From Buddleja alternifolia (lineage: Eukaryota > Streptophyta > Magnoliopsida > Lamiales > Scrophulariaceae): DNA of 64,000 bases. The translations under genes and the position numbers were made by a program. Shown one piece after another: positions 11,950 to 24,900 of this stretch; the stretch's first letter is position 1; each line of letters opens with the position of its first letter. The notes under the pieces are model-generated. The model made no database searches. It saw only the letters and a list, made by a program, of their open reading frames with translations, and was not told the DNA's origin. The stretch covers positions 20,878,568 through 20,942,567 of the forward strand of contig CM033400.1 of NCBI GenBank assembly GCA_019426215.1. Direction: 5' to 3'.

Positions 11950-13850
11950 ACATAAATCATCTCCGTTAAAAACCCCTGAGGCAATAAGCCCCAGGGCAGC
12001 GCCCTGAAAGAGGGCGCTCTGAGGCAATATGCTTGGCGACCACCGCGAGACAACCTCTCCGGTGGTCGTCACGCGTCGCCTCTCGGTGAATAAGGCCTAA
12101 TGCCCACCTCAATTCAACCTCCATAAGTGGATGTACCTCTACGTAACTGGGCACAAATCTCAAAATAAAATACCCCCTCCCCCCGCAGGGATGGGTCTAC
12201 ATAATATATAAATATATACACTTTGAGAATTGTCAAAAAGACGCTCACTTCTGCGATAAAACACCCCTCTAGCACCCATGAGGCTGCGGGCACAATGCAT
12301 CCCACTAGCAAACGTGAAGCCACGGGGTGAAGTTTAGTGCTCGTAAAGCCACGGGGTACATCCCGCTAGAGCTCATGAAGCCACGGAGGACAATACGCTT
12401 CTTATCTCCTAGTTGTGGACTTATAAATTATACCACAAGACTTAAAAAGGGAAAAATGAGTCAAAGTAATGACGACCACGAGGAATTACCCAAAGGCAAG
12501 AAACCTCCGAAAAAGGCCCCATGGCAACACGATGTGAGTCAATGCAACACATTGCCTCTCAGCACAAGGCCGCGGGGCCGAGTGCCCAGGGGCACCCAGC
12601 CGCACCCAACCGCGAGGTTGAGTGCCTCGTGGCACCAAGCCCTGAGGCCGAGCACCTCATGACATTCAGCCGCGAGGTGAAGGGACTCGGGGTACATTGT
12701 GCCTCGCGGTACCCGGCCGCGAGGATGAATGCCTTGAGGCAATGTGAGGATCCTTAGGAGGCCATCGGGGGTAATTGCGAGGCGGCCCTCTCATCACATA
12801 CGGGTGATACATCTGCTCGCTACCAAAATCGCTCTTGAAGGGAAGGATTCTCCTACCAATGGGTGAGCAAAAATATTTTAGACATATGGTCCAACCTACT
12901 TCATGGGTGTTACATAACCAAACATCCAACAAGCGCAAAAGGCCATAGGAAATAAATCCAACACTACAATGAGAAAAAAACAACCACCATACCTACAGGC
13001 CAAGGACTTTGTCCCCTCACTTTGAGGCAAAGAATCTAGCCCACTCACCATGAAGCAGCGACTCTTGCCTCCTTACCATGAGGCAAGGGACCTCATCAGC
13101 ATACCTTGAGGCTAAGTCCCTTGCCCCCTCATCTCGAGGTTAAGGACCCTGCCTATTCTCCATGGAACCAACGCTTTTGCCTTCTCACCTCGTGGCAAGA
13201 GACAAGCCCCCATACCTCAAGGCCAAAACCCTTACCCCCTCACCTTAGGTCAAGGGCACGAATAAAAAATTATAGGTCTCCTCCGGGATGCTGAAACCCC
13301 GGATAGAGGCCTCAAAAAGTCTCCACCGAGACGACAAGCTTCCTATGAGCGAGGCGCAAACATCCCCTTAGGCCAGGCATGCGGCCCTCCTCTTTATGAG
13401 GCGCGTCTCACAAATAAAGGTGTGCTTGAAGCACATTTCACCAATTAAAATTCTTCTAAAGTGCCTCATCAACTAACTTAATAATCCCTCTGAGGTTATC
13501 AGTCAATTGGGGTAAAGGTTTATAACTTAATAGCTCCCCCCTAAAACATGAAACGCATACTCAAATCGAAGTACCTCGCACACGTTAGCATTGCAAGGCA
13601 TCCGACCCCCCAGTGCTCGACCCGAAGGCATCCAACCTCGCGGCGCTTGATCTCAAGACACCGGACCTCACGGTAGCCACAGTTGCTGCCTTAAGTCAAC
13701 ACCTTCATTGCCTCGAGATAACAATTCAGATATCCCCCTTCAAAAAGGTGACTCGTTAGACCCCCCTGAGGCGACGAAGATTGCCATACACCCGCATATA
13801 TTTCTACTCCCGGGTATCCTAAACGGTCGACCAGGGAGTGGGGGACATTA
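11950..13850. repeat. GC-rich degenerate minisatellite region in a retroelement
   Basis: The base composition changes sharply to GC-rich against an AT-rich background. Degenerate units built on GCCTCGAGGC / CCGCGAGG / GAGGCAAGG recur throughout, with a spacing of roughly 35-45 bases at 12560-12740 and at 13000-13260. A related set (GGCATCCGACC... / GGCATCCAACC...) lies at 13580-13680. Open frames here (for example 12327-12662, 12521-12757) have repeat-like translations and no recognisable domain. The segment ends in a polypurine tract (GGGAGTGGGGGA, 13834-13845) before the LTR at 13851, so it is read as the non-coding interior of a gypsy-type element. Confidence 0.6.
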
Positions 13851-14357
13851 TGATGTGTACCAAAAATGTCTAGGGACATTATGGTAATTAACATACCCCC
13901 GACTCGGGCTGGGACGCCACCCGTGGACCAAGTGTGCGATTAATTTACTAGTCAAGCCCAAAAGAGCTGACGACCCAATAAGAGTACTTAGGCTATTTTA
14001 ATAGTCTAAGGGCTAATTTATGGGTATATCAATAAGCATTGTGGCTACTGCTAAAGTTGAGCCCATAGCTCACAGCCCGCTACCAACTCCATATAAATAC
14101 CTTAGAGGAGTTGGAAAAGATTATTATCTACTCTCTTCAGAAAAATCCATTGGCTAAGACTGAGAGTAAAACCAATACAGAACTACGAACCAACTTGATC
14201 TCATATTCATCGAGTACGTAGGCAGCTCACTTAAACAGCGAGTGCAATCTATACATTCATCAACCCCCAACCTACTTTGTTGTGAGTTGGATCGGATTTT
14301 CCACCCCACGTGGTCAATCACGTGATATTCATTGACTGATGATTTTTACCATCATCA
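13851..14357 (+). repeat. LTR (3' LTR of a gypsy-type element)
   Basis: It begins TGATGTGTACC and ends TTACCATCATCA, so the ends carry a short inverted repeat (TGATG/CATCA). A polypurine tract lies just upstream, which is where a 3' LTR is expected. A TATAAATA box is at about 14092. No matching 5' LTR is visible; it may have been lost or lie outside the window. Confidence 0.65.
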
Positions 14358-15617
14358 GTATATTTAAAGACAGATGGAGGAGTTCATTCACAAAATTGAA
14401 CGCGTATAAGGAAAATATATACAAAAAAAAAAATCTAAATTGACGGAAACAATTGGATTATGTCTAATTCAATTGAAAATATGAAATTTCCATTAAGGAT
14501 TGGAGTAATGGGACAATGAATGTATTAGAAAATACAAAAAGAAAAACTTACAAGTGAGTTCAATAATTTACTATTCAAAAAAAATAAGAACAAAATTCCA
14601 AAATAACATTGTTTTATAAAGTTTATGGATCTACCATAAAACAGTGACTTCCAGTACCCAAAGCTTATTATATTAGTTAGGTATCAACTTACACTTTCAT
14701 ATAGGATGTCCTGAGTTTAATTCCAGGCTGTCACAAATTATAACTTTTCTCTCATTATTTGGAGTTTTATAAGGTTTGTGTAACTATAATTACAAGCCCA
14801 AATTTATCAAGTAAAATTATCCCCTTCGTCTAGAATTTAAAAATAAAAAAAAGATAAACAAACGGCAACTGTCATTTTCTACTTCTCGATTTTGCAATTT
14901 GCATTAGTTCCCTTCCTTTTACTTTGCTAATAGTGCAAGCTTTTACCTTCAATAATTTTGCATACGAACACTATGCCATCATTTATAGGGAATTACGGAT
15001 TCAACATACTTAATTACTACTATAGTACACATCATTGCCCACTATTAGTTAAAGTTCATATTATACCCTTATAATACACGTACATACATATAATTAAAAA
15101 ATACTTATGTTTTTTATATAAAGTTTAAACTTAACGAATAATACTTATACTTTTGAATTGAGCCGTTTAGTACATATACTTTAAGTATCCCATATTATAC
15201 TTGACAAACAATACTCTGATTTTGACAAAAAAAAAACTTTTATTTAAAAGTTGAAAATTGTAATTAGTTTTTATAAGTACTAATTGAGTATTATTCAATT
15301 AAAAACAACGAACTTTAATAATTTAATTAAATATTAATTATTTTTTAATAATGACATATATAAAATATAATTTTTATAAATTAAAAGCGAATGCAAGCTA
15401 TATATCTTACGCATTTATATAAAAATTAGTCGAATTTTTACTCCCGAATAATTCATTTGCATTCGTATTATACTCATGTTTATAAATTTCTTATTTCCCG
15501 TTCCCGTTATTTTTAGCCGATTTTTTCACCGTAACATTCAATAAAATTTCATAATATAGTCGTACGTATTAAATAACGAATTTTTCCCGTCCCGTATTTA
15601 ACTAGATCATTACCTAT
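14358..15617. other. AT-rich intergenic sequence
   Basis: No coding potential, RNA gene or recognisable element is seen. Only short AT-rich runs are present. Confidence 0.6.
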
Positions 15618-15987
15618 ACTAGTGTGTCCAAAGAATGGTTAGGGATATATTAATAAATAGTATTAATTTGGCAATTATGTGGAAGTAATAATTATTAGAC
15701 GCAATTAATATATAATAGCATTTGCCATAATAATATTAATTTATTGTATAAGTCAGCCCAAAAGAGCTTAGGCCCAAGCCCATTGTGTACATTATAAATA
15801 CTCATTGATTAGTGTTGATGGAGGCTATCTAATCAATTGCTAAAAAAACACCAATTATTATTCATTTATAAAAGTTTTGGTTTATTGATTTGTCGTGAAT
15901 CAGATCAGACTCAACGTTCCGAGCACATTCTATGATGTCACTTTTCTCGAGATTCCAACTTTGATCTAGGCACTATTTTGATACCAC
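15618..15987 (+). repeat. LTR-like relic
   Basis: It begins TGTGTCCAAAGAATGG and ends TGATACCACGTCA. It contains a TATAAATAC box near 15793 and the run GTCAGCCCAAAAGAGCT. A very similar run (GTCAAGCCCAAAAGAGCT) is in the LTR at 13851-14357, so the two are probably related. No clean target duplication was found at these limits. Confidence 0.45.
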
Positions 15988-16385
15988 GTCATAATAATGT
16001 TCATCAAGTAAGTATAATTGTGCATGTAATTTGACTGAACCACTTCATTCTAATCAAATTAGATATGTATTGTATATTATTATTTAATTGCTCAAAGAAA
16101 GTGGGTATCAAGTAAAACGCATCGAGTTCACATTGATTAACTTCATCATTGACTTGGATAATGCCATGTACATTATGCTGATGAGTAATGACCATAGTCT
16201 GTAGTCTGTACTATATTTCCTCATAGGGAATAAACCTCCTCTCTCACTTAATTCACATTAAACCAGTGATTTTCAAGTTTCATTTCTATTACTTCTTTTT
16301 ATGTTTGCAAGAGAAACTTGTTTAGCTATACCACATATTCTTTCTCCAATTCTACAAGTTGAGCACCACAATATGCATTGTAACA
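15988..16385. other. 3' flank of the pectinesterase gene
   Basis: No separate gene is seen. It should hold the 3' UTR and poly(A) signals of the minus-strand pectinesterase. Confidence 0.5.
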
Positions 16386-19267
16386 TCAAGAAGATGTAGG
16401 AATCCATTGATCGCCTTGTATGAAATTCTGAACCGAGTAAGAGTAAGCATGCTCAGCTGGAATCTGGCTACTCCAACTCACTCGTTGCGACGAATTAGAT
16501 CCGGGCCCACTATTCTCAAATTCACCGTAGTACAAAGTCTTCAAAGCAAAATTACCACTCCAAGGCATCCATCCATCTCCTACAATAAGAGCCTCTAACG
16601 TACAGTGAAGTAAAACCGTCCTGGAATACTCTTTCCACGGCCTACCAAGGTAATTCTTGTGTACTTTGGGCTTACTATAGTACAATGCCATGTATGCATC
16701 AGTGCCGTTGATCACACAGTTCTGAAAGACAAAGCCTGTTGATTGGGCAGGATCGATTCTACCATGGGCTGTCACTGCATTGTTCTCACCCTTCTCTGGT
16801 TTCAATTGACGAGGGGCGATCAGGATAAGACAGTCTTGGAAGAATGAAGCTGAATTTCCAAATATGAAATCAACATTGCCTTGTATGCGACATGATTTGT
16901 AGTACTGACGTAAGCTGTGGGCGTACAGGGTGTCTTGATTTCCAATAAATTCGCAATTTTCTATGATGGAAAGATCGCTATCTGATCGAAATGCTACGGC
17001 TTGATGAGCATCGGGCCCCGCTATGTTCTGGATAGTGAGATCACGAGCCATGAAACCATCACCTACAACACCTTTAGCAAAAAACACAGAAATCAAAAGG
17101 TTAGACAACAATGAATTAGGTACTTAATACCGAACTTTTGCATAACGAGTAATAATATATTCAAATGTTATTGTGCAATTTAGAGATTTCGGCAAAAGGA
17201 AACTTGAGTAATAATAGTGGAAACAGGGAAGAGAAAAAAACATAAATATTGGATTTTTCAAACAACTCAATATCGAGTAAGAAGGTCCTCAAAGACCTAG
17301 GCAGTTTGCTTAAATAATATTTTTGTATGTGTATTTCAAGAATATGGACTATAAAGAAAATTCCAAAGATAGTCCAATGTGCCGAATTCCATAAGATAAA
17401 CAACGGGGCGAGGATACAAGAAACATAGGTGGCTGGTAACCTTCATTGCGGTTGCAACCTGTTCTTAGAGAATGTGAAAGAGGGTACTTTCCAGTCTTTT
17501 TTGGTAGGTTTTGATGTGCGAAGAGAACATGAATTGCAACCTCCATTAGCTCAAACAAGATATTCTATTGCAGCTTCGTGTTGCATCTCCTATTACAAGG
17601 TATGATGGATGAGTGACACATGTTCGATTGGCAGAATTTTGTAATGGAAGAATAACATGTCACTCGTTCATGCTTTGCTATAGAAAGTTGCAACATAAAA
17701 TCATGTTTGCCATTAGCTGGACATAACAAACAATACTCAAAAGGAGAATTTCCATGCCCACCTTCTCACAAGTGAATCTATTCCCCTGGCTGTTAATAGC
17801 AACTATTGTTAAATCTGCTCCATCCATCCACTGAGACAATTTTCATAATGCCAACAAGTAGCAAAAACGTCATGTTTAACAAGCTAGAGTCACAAGCATA
17901 GCTTTACACAGTTCGGCGGCATCCTAGTGTATTTCACAAAATAAGTAACCACTCATACGACAAGTGTGATACACACACACATCTTGTGAAATACGTTTGG
18001 GTGTGCCAAGCCTAAAGCGGGCTAGAATTTTCTAGTTTGCTTTAAAGCGAAGCCAGGATCAATCAATGTATATTATAACAAACCATCATATTCATTCTGA
18101 AAAACAATTACTCACACATACTTGACAAATCAACATATCTAGTAGTAACTTGTAAGATTTGCAAAACTATAAGAAAAGCAACTTACCAACGGTGGCGGAG
18201 TTGTAGGTGGTCACACCCTGCTGCCCCACATTCATTGACCCTGTAATGACCGTTTTGCCCATCCCATCCCCCAATAACACCACATTCTTCTTCTCCAACG
18301 GCACCCGAACCGTTTCCTCATAAACCCCAGCCTTGATCCGTATCACGAACCGTTTACCCGGCCCTGCATTATCCGGGGCAGCGTTCACCGCCTGCTGCAC
18401 CGACCCATAATCGCACCCACCACCGCCCTTGCACACCGTCACGTCCGCCTCCAGCCCCGCGGGCACACCGCCCAACGACCCGGAACCGGAAGAATCCGAC
18501 CCGGACTCCCAAAACCCATCCCGCTCCGTCTTTGGCGGACCCCACGACGCGGTTTTATCACCGAAAACATCAAAATTAAGCATCATCCCGAGCGCATTGC
18601 TGCTGGACGCGATTAAAGAGGATTGGAAGAAGGCCATAGTTTTGTCGACGAGGGAGGTGTCGTTCACGTACTTGAGGCCCGACCAGCAGTCGTACTGGTA
18701 CGCCAACGCCGCGCTCATCCATGCGCGCGCGTCCTTCAGCCTGCCGCGTGGCAGAGCGTCGTTGTTAACCATATTCATACGGTACTCCGAGTAATGCAGC
18801 ACCTCCAGGCAGATTTTGGCGGCATTGGAGCGGTTCTGATTCCCTGCGGAGGCGTCCAGGATATTCTGAACCATTCCCCGACCCGTGTTCAGATTTTGCG
18901 AGGAAACCCACAAGGCGGATTGGAGCACCTGCGAAACGGTGGCGTCTGGAGGCACGTGATTGGACTGGGATAAGGAGGATTGGCAGGCGGGAGGGTCACG
19001 TGAGGCCTTGCAGGCCTCGCCAATGACGTTGTTATTATTGTCGGTGAAAGGCTTCTGACGAGCCGGTGGGCCGTGATGGCGGAAGGCGGAGGAGGAGAGG
19101 GTGAAGAAGAGGAGAAGAGAGAGGAGAGCGAAAGAGAAAATGGCGGCCATTGAAATGAGAATGTATTTCAATTTCTGAGATTCTTTGGAATTAATGTTAT
19201 CAGCAAACACCATTTTGGGGGCTGGGGGAGATTTTATAGGCTTTCTGTGCTGCATTATTGTTTTCAA
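16386..19267 (-). CDS. PME51: Pectinesterase / pectinesterase inhibitor (PME51-like), two exons
   Basis: Type-I pectin methylesterase, which demethylates cell-wall homogalacturonan after secretion. Exon 1 is 18187-19267 (donor GTAAGT) and exon 2 is 16386-17071 (acceptor AAAG). The 1115-bp phase-1 intron is 17072-18186, and the joined CDS encodes 588 aa. A basic N-terminus precedes a signal-anchor helix at about residues 35-57. The PMEI domain spans about 82-240 with conserved Cys (for example C86, C95), and the catalytic domain spans about 275-588. Motifs seen are GVYEE (314-318), QAVAF (384-388), QDTL (D407), DFIFG (D428) and LGRPW (R504); these are the family's acid/base, nucleophile and substrate Arg. 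No RRLL-type processing site is visible between the domains. The linker [14 protein letters not shown] and overall length match the Arabidopsis PME51 group, so the symbol is by similarity only. No lesions are seen. Confidence 0.95.
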
Positions 19268-20159
19268 TTAACTGAATTTTTTTATTTTTTTACAGAGGTG
19301 GGTAATAACGTCAGAATACGGATACAATCAATGGGAATCCATTAAAATTTGAGAGAGTGATTGAACTAATTTTGGAAGGTAGTGATTAGCGGAAGTTGAG
19401 TCACGGGTTGGAATTGGGAGTGGACAGTGATGTGGGAAAATTAGCACTATAGGTAAAGAAGGAGGCATGGAATGGGATGGGATGGGATGGAATAACTTTA
19501 TGTGATTTGGAGTTGGAGGGATTTAATGTGTGGTTACAGTTTAAGACCTGTGAATTTTTGAATTATAGGGTCGGTGGTGGGTTTTTGCATTAATGGAGAT
19601 CTAAGTGCTGGTATATGGAATCTGAATGCATGTGTGCGCGTGGAGACGGGCCCAGGGGGAACACTGCCTTTTATCCTATAGTATATTTGATACAATGTTC
19701 GGTGCAATTGTGTCTAAAGGGCTCGTGAGCTTCGTTGGAAATTGTAGTTCAAAATTGTATGAAACAATCCGTAGGCTATGAAATTCAAATAATACTCGTA
19801 TTTAGGATATAAAATACTATAAGATAATATTAATCTACGTAACTGGTAGATAAGATTTATATTTTGAATTTCGGACGAATGAGAAATTAAGTGACAAATA
19901 TTGTTATTTGAATATGTGAAATATTAGATATCCCACCTAGAAAATCGAAAAGAAAAGAAGGCATCGATGGTTTATGCACTATATTTGGGGTTAAAGAGTT
20001 AACTATTTTTGGGTTGAAGTTTGGGATTGGTGGAGGAAGATGTGGGCTCTGCCTGGGGCGTGGGCCATGAGCTTGGGCTTGGGCTTGGGCTCGGGCTCAA
20101 CTCAATGTTAATTTTTTGAATAAAAATTAATTAATTAATTAATTGTTTATATAAAAATG
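19268..20159. promoter_or_regulatory. Upstream region of the pectinesterase gene
   Basis: This is the promoter/5' UTR side of the minus-strand pectinesterase. No convincing TATA box could be placed. A short GGGAT pentamer repeat lies at about 19470-19490 and a GGGCTT repeat at about 20073-20097. No ORF is credible. Confidence 0.4.
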
Positions 20160-21345
20160 AAATCCCAGACAATCTCTAACTATCATATTCTTTTGATCGA
20201 ACCTGGTATTTAATTTGGTACTTCGTGGGTGCCAAAGGGAAAACAGTCGTATCCAGCTAAACGGTCGATAGTTTTGGCTTTAAAGTCAAACGTTCAGCTG
20301 TTAGCTAAAATAATCAGTTGTTAGCATGTTCCTAGCGCATTAAAGACTTGTATTAAATGGATTTTTCAGTTTCTAGCAGTTTCTTGCCTATAAAATGCAC
20401 CCTCCAGCCTCATTCTCATACATCATTATGCACAATTATGCATTCAGCATTTTCATATCATATCTCCAGCTTTTATAAAGCTCTCTTGAGATCTCGAGAG
20501 TTCAAAGCATAAATGTTGTTCGTGGACTCTGAGGTTTGAAGTGGTTCTATCTCAAATTAGAATCGTTGTATCTTGAGACACAATTGCACCAGACCGTACA
20601 ATCATTAACGGGGCAATATTGTGTTAAGGATTGAGGGTTGGCCCTCGCCTCGATTCAATTCCTGTTAACATCTTCCAGTAGAAATTTCAGTTTGATCACA
20701 TTTTCTAGAAACAGATGGAAATTCAACAATCGTCCGGTGTCTGTTCAATTTCAATTAATCGCTAGGAACTTTCAGTTCACTCATCTAGAACTACCAGGTT
20801 CAGTTACAGATTCAAAAATCATATTGAAAATGTCCAACAAACTTAACACAATACTTTCTATATCTTCTTTCGATTCTGATATCTATGAAAGATGATTCAA
20901 AGATAAGTTTTATGCTTTGAAATGTAATTATACATAAGGAGTTGTGAAATTGTGATTTTACAACTAATATCTCAAATATTTTTTTCTTGAAGGAATATTA
21001 CATTGTTGAATGTATCGTTTATAAGTTGGAACGATATTTCAAAAAGAAATATTTTTGAAGCACAGTGCAAATTTGGACTCTAACGTGTTAATTTAGATCA
21101 GATAAGTTTATATTTCATGAAATCTGATCTTGCTATTCTTGGGCTCACACAGATATATTTGTTGTTCTATATATTGGTTTTCCCCAAGTGGATATGAGCA
21201 CTAATTGGCATTTGAAATGTTCCTTAGTTATTGAATACATATATTAATTTATATGGCCCTATCTCTTTAAATGCACATGCGAGCAGAAAAAATTTGTTCT
21301 TTGGTGGAATTTGAATTCTCTTTAATCAAATTTCATTATTATGAT
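20160..21345 (+). repeat. LTR-like / non-coding part of an old copia relic
   Basis: The stretch has the look of a retroelement LTR and leader: a TATAAAATG box near 20391, a hairpin around CTCTCTTGAGATCTCGAGAG (20481-20500), and a leader with no coding. The copia at 21351 is inserted in it. Sequence on the far side of that copia (26640-28010) is copia-like, so both sides may be halves of one older copia. This is an inference; no LTR pair was found. Confidence 0.35.
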
Positions 21346-21350
21346 ATGTG

Positions 21351-21547
21351 TGTCAAGAAGGAAAGTCAAACCTGGGTCAAGGGGTTAGTTAAGATAGGTT
21401 TCTTGTTATAGCCGCTTGAGGCTTTGTTTAAATAGTATTAATTTTTCCTTTTCTGGTCAGAACACTATTATCAGAGAAACACTCATCTCTTTCTCTTAAT
21501 TAAATACAATGGCTATAAGCTTTTTCCTTTACTTTTAATTTCTAACA
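21351..21547 (+). repeat. 5' LTR of the young copia
   Basis: TGTCAAGAAGG ... TTTCTAACA, 197 bp. A TTTAAATAG TATA-like box is near 21429. It is identical by eye to 26334-26530. Confidence 0.95.
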
Positions 21548-21560
21548 TGGTACCAGAGCG
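21548..21560 (+). other. Primer-binding site of the young copia
   Basis: TGGTACCAGAGCG follows the 5' LTR directly. It differs from the usual tRNA-iMet complement TGGTATCAGAGC at one base. Confidence 0.85.
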
Positions 21561-21930
21561 TACCTCGATTCTGGTATAGTGATCTTCAAGTTCTGGAAAT
21601 TTCAGAACTCATTATTCATCATCGATCCTTGATTTTTCTGGTTTTTCTTCATTCTTTCTTGAAGATCTCTATCTTTCTGGAAACTTTTTCATCAAGATTT
21701 CCAGATTTTTGTTGTTCTTTCTTTTTTTCAGTTCTCAATTCTTCTTCAAAATTCTTGCGATCTGGAAATTTCTGATTTCAAGTTCACATATCAAAATCGA
21801 TTATCAATTTAGGGCAAATTCCATCAATTTGGGGCAATTTTTTTCTTCCGCAGCGCTCAAAACCTCTGAGTTCTTGATCATCTCTTCGATCGATTGCTAT
21901 TAAAATCAAGTTCAGTCAAAATTCCTTGCA

Positions 21931-24900
21931 ATGACAGATATTCAAACTTCAGGATCAACTGATCCTGTAATCAGCGTTCAGAGTCCTCTGTTCTTGCATC
22001 CATCTGACTCTCCTCACATCGCACTAGTCACAGAAGCCCTAAAAGGAGCAGAAAATTACAAAGTGTGGAGTCGTCAGATGATAATTGCCTTAGAGGCCAA
22101 AAATAAATTGGTGTTTGTCACTAGTTCGTATCCTAAACCTAAATCTGATGATCCTCTTTTATCTCAATGGAAAAGATGCAATGCTTTAGTACTTTCTTGG
22201 ATACATAATGTGATTAATAGTGAATTATTATCTGGAGTGGTGTATTGTGATTTGGCTTCTTCGGTCTGGAAAGACCTTAAAGAGAGGTTTGATGAAACAA
22301 GTGGTGTAGAGATGTTTGGTCTCTTAAGACAGATTAGCACCATTACTCAGGGAACAAATTCTGTCAATACCTATTATTCAAGATTAAAAAAATTGTGGGA
22401 TGAACATGAGTCTCTTATACCTTACACTACCACTATTTTCTCACAAGAATACAAGGACTATACACAACAACTTAAGATGATGCAGTTCTTAATGGGTTTA
22501 AATGAGTCTTATAGTGCCCTGAGATCTCAGATCCTCATGATGACTCCCTTACCATCTCATGTTCAAGCATACTCCATGATTCAAAATGAAGAAAAGCAAA
22601 GAGGGGTTCAAGCCACTATGTCTAGCAATGAACATTCAGTTGCCTTCTACACTCAAGGGGAAGTATTTAGAAATCAAAATTTGAATACCAGCGGGGGTTT
22701 TACACCTCAACAAGGAAGAAAGAATTCAAATATGAAGTGTGATCACTGTAATCTCCCAAATCACACTATAGATCAGTGTTTTAAACTGATAGGGTATCCA
22801 TCTAACTATTTCAAAGGAAATTCTAAGGGGAAGAAACCTACTGGCAGCAAAGGTGGATTTAATGGCAATAGAAGAGGATTCAGTGCTAATAATGTGTCTC
22901 ATGAACAAACTCAGTCCTACATAGAGTCTGAAGACAATAGTGGAAACTCATTTCATCACATGGCTTCTGATCAATCAGCATCTAAGACTCCAGTCTTTAC
23001 TCCTTCTCAATATCAGCAGATTATGCAACTTATATCTGGAGGAAATTTTGGTCCAAAGACCATACATTCTGCCAACCATACTGCTGCTGTGACAGGTAAC
23101 ATTAGAAATCCATTTTGTTTTCTTGCTTCCACTAATTCAGATACCTGGATCATTGATAGTGGAGCAAATGAGCACATGACATGCAACTTGAGTTTATATT
23201 CCTCTTACAATAATATGCATGCCTCTGTGAGATTACCAAATGGAAGCATAACATCTGTTACTCAAGTTGGAAATGTAGATTTAAATACTGAGTTAACTTT
23301 AAAAGATGTTCTCTATATTCCTGAATTCAAGTTCAATTTACTGTCTATATCTAAACTTACCACTGACAATCAGTGCCTTGTTAGCTTTTTTCCTAACTTT
23401 TGTCTCTTTCAGGATCTATGGACTGGGAGGATAAAGGGGATTGGTAGAGAGAACCATGGTCTTTATTATCTTGTTCCAGACAATAGTATAGATAGTAGTT
23501 ACTTACCTGTTTCTTGTAAGAATTCTGTTTTTTCTTCACATCATGTAACTCTGAACAGTACTGGTTTGAATAATGAAAAGTTAAATTCCTCTAATCTTTG
23601 GCATTTGAGATTAGGTCATCTATCTTTTTCCAAACTTACCTTATTGCCTCAGATTGGTCATACTTTAAGTAATAAGCATCTTCATTGTTCTGTTTGCCCT
23701 ATGGCCAAGCATGCAAGATCACCTTTTCCTCATCATAGAAGTAGTATTACTAATCATATCTTTGATCTTGTTCATGCTGACATTTGGGGTCCATATAAAA
23801 CTCCAACCTATAAAGATGAAAGATTTTTCTTAACTATTTTTGATGATTTCTCCAGGGCTACTTGGACTTTTTTGCTTAGATTCAAATCTGATGCTATTAA
23901 ACATCTTTCTTCTTTTTTTCAGTATGTTCAAACTCAGTTTAATGTTTGTGTGAAAACTCTTAGGACTGATAGAGGTCAAGAGTTTCTTAGTCATGAAGCC
24001 ACTAATCTGTTTCAAAGTCTTGGTTTAATTCATCAAACCTCTGCTGCATATTCCCCACAGCAAAATGGAACTGTGGAGAGAAAACACAGACATCTCTTGA
24101 ATGTGGCAAGAGCTCTGCTGTTTCATTCACATGTTCCATTGAAATTCTGAGGTGAGTGTATTCTGACTTCTACTTATCTTATCAATAGAACCCCATCTGC
24201 TGTTTTGCAAGGTAAATCTCCTTTTTCTGTCTTATATTCTAAAGATCCATCCTTATTACACTTAAGAGTGTTTGGATGTTTATGCTATGCCAAAATTTTA
24301 CCTCAAAGTGACTAATTCTTGCCTAGGTCTAAAGAATGGCCTATAAACTACTTGATATGAATGCTAGTGATTTTATCTTTTCCAGAGATGTGATTTTTCG
24401 TGAGAGCATCTTTCCTTTCTCTGTTACTAATCCTAATCCATATAATGTTGTTGAGGATAGTAATGAATGGTACTCTGAATTTTTGTCTAATTCTGAATAT
24501 TCTTCTGATAGTATCCCTTCTGATTCACATGATGATCCTGTGACTGATCCAATTGAGACTCATACTGATTCTGTGTCTCTTAGAAGATCATCTAGGGAGG
24601 TTCACCCTCCTTTCTGGACAAAAGATTATGATTGTTCAGCTGTTTCGAGTAAAGGCTTTTCTTGTTCTACTGCTCATCCTCTTGCTAATTTTCTTGATTA
24701 CTCTAATGTTTCTGGTGAATATAGATCTTTTCTTTCTGCCTTATCATCAAAACATGAACCTCAAACTTTTGAGGAAGCTATAGTTCATGAAAAATGGAAA
24801 CAAGCTATGCTTCTTGAAATGGAAGCTCTTGAGCTTAATAAAACATGGATCATGGTAAATTTGCCTCCAGGCAAGAAACCAATTGGATGCAAATGGGTGT

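Noticed and set aside
12327..12983. Several ORFs on both strands in the GC-rich block
   Set aside because: Translations are Pro/Arg/His repeats following the minisatellite units, with no domain and conflicting frames.
17161..17558. Minus-strand ORFs of 69-80 codons between the pectinesterase exons
   Set aside because: They lie in the intron, show no similarity to the family, and the splice sites join the flanking exons in frame.
18429..18973. Overlapping plus-strand ORFs of 116-121 codons
   Set aside because: They are antisense shadows of the GC-rich exon 1 of the pectinesterase.
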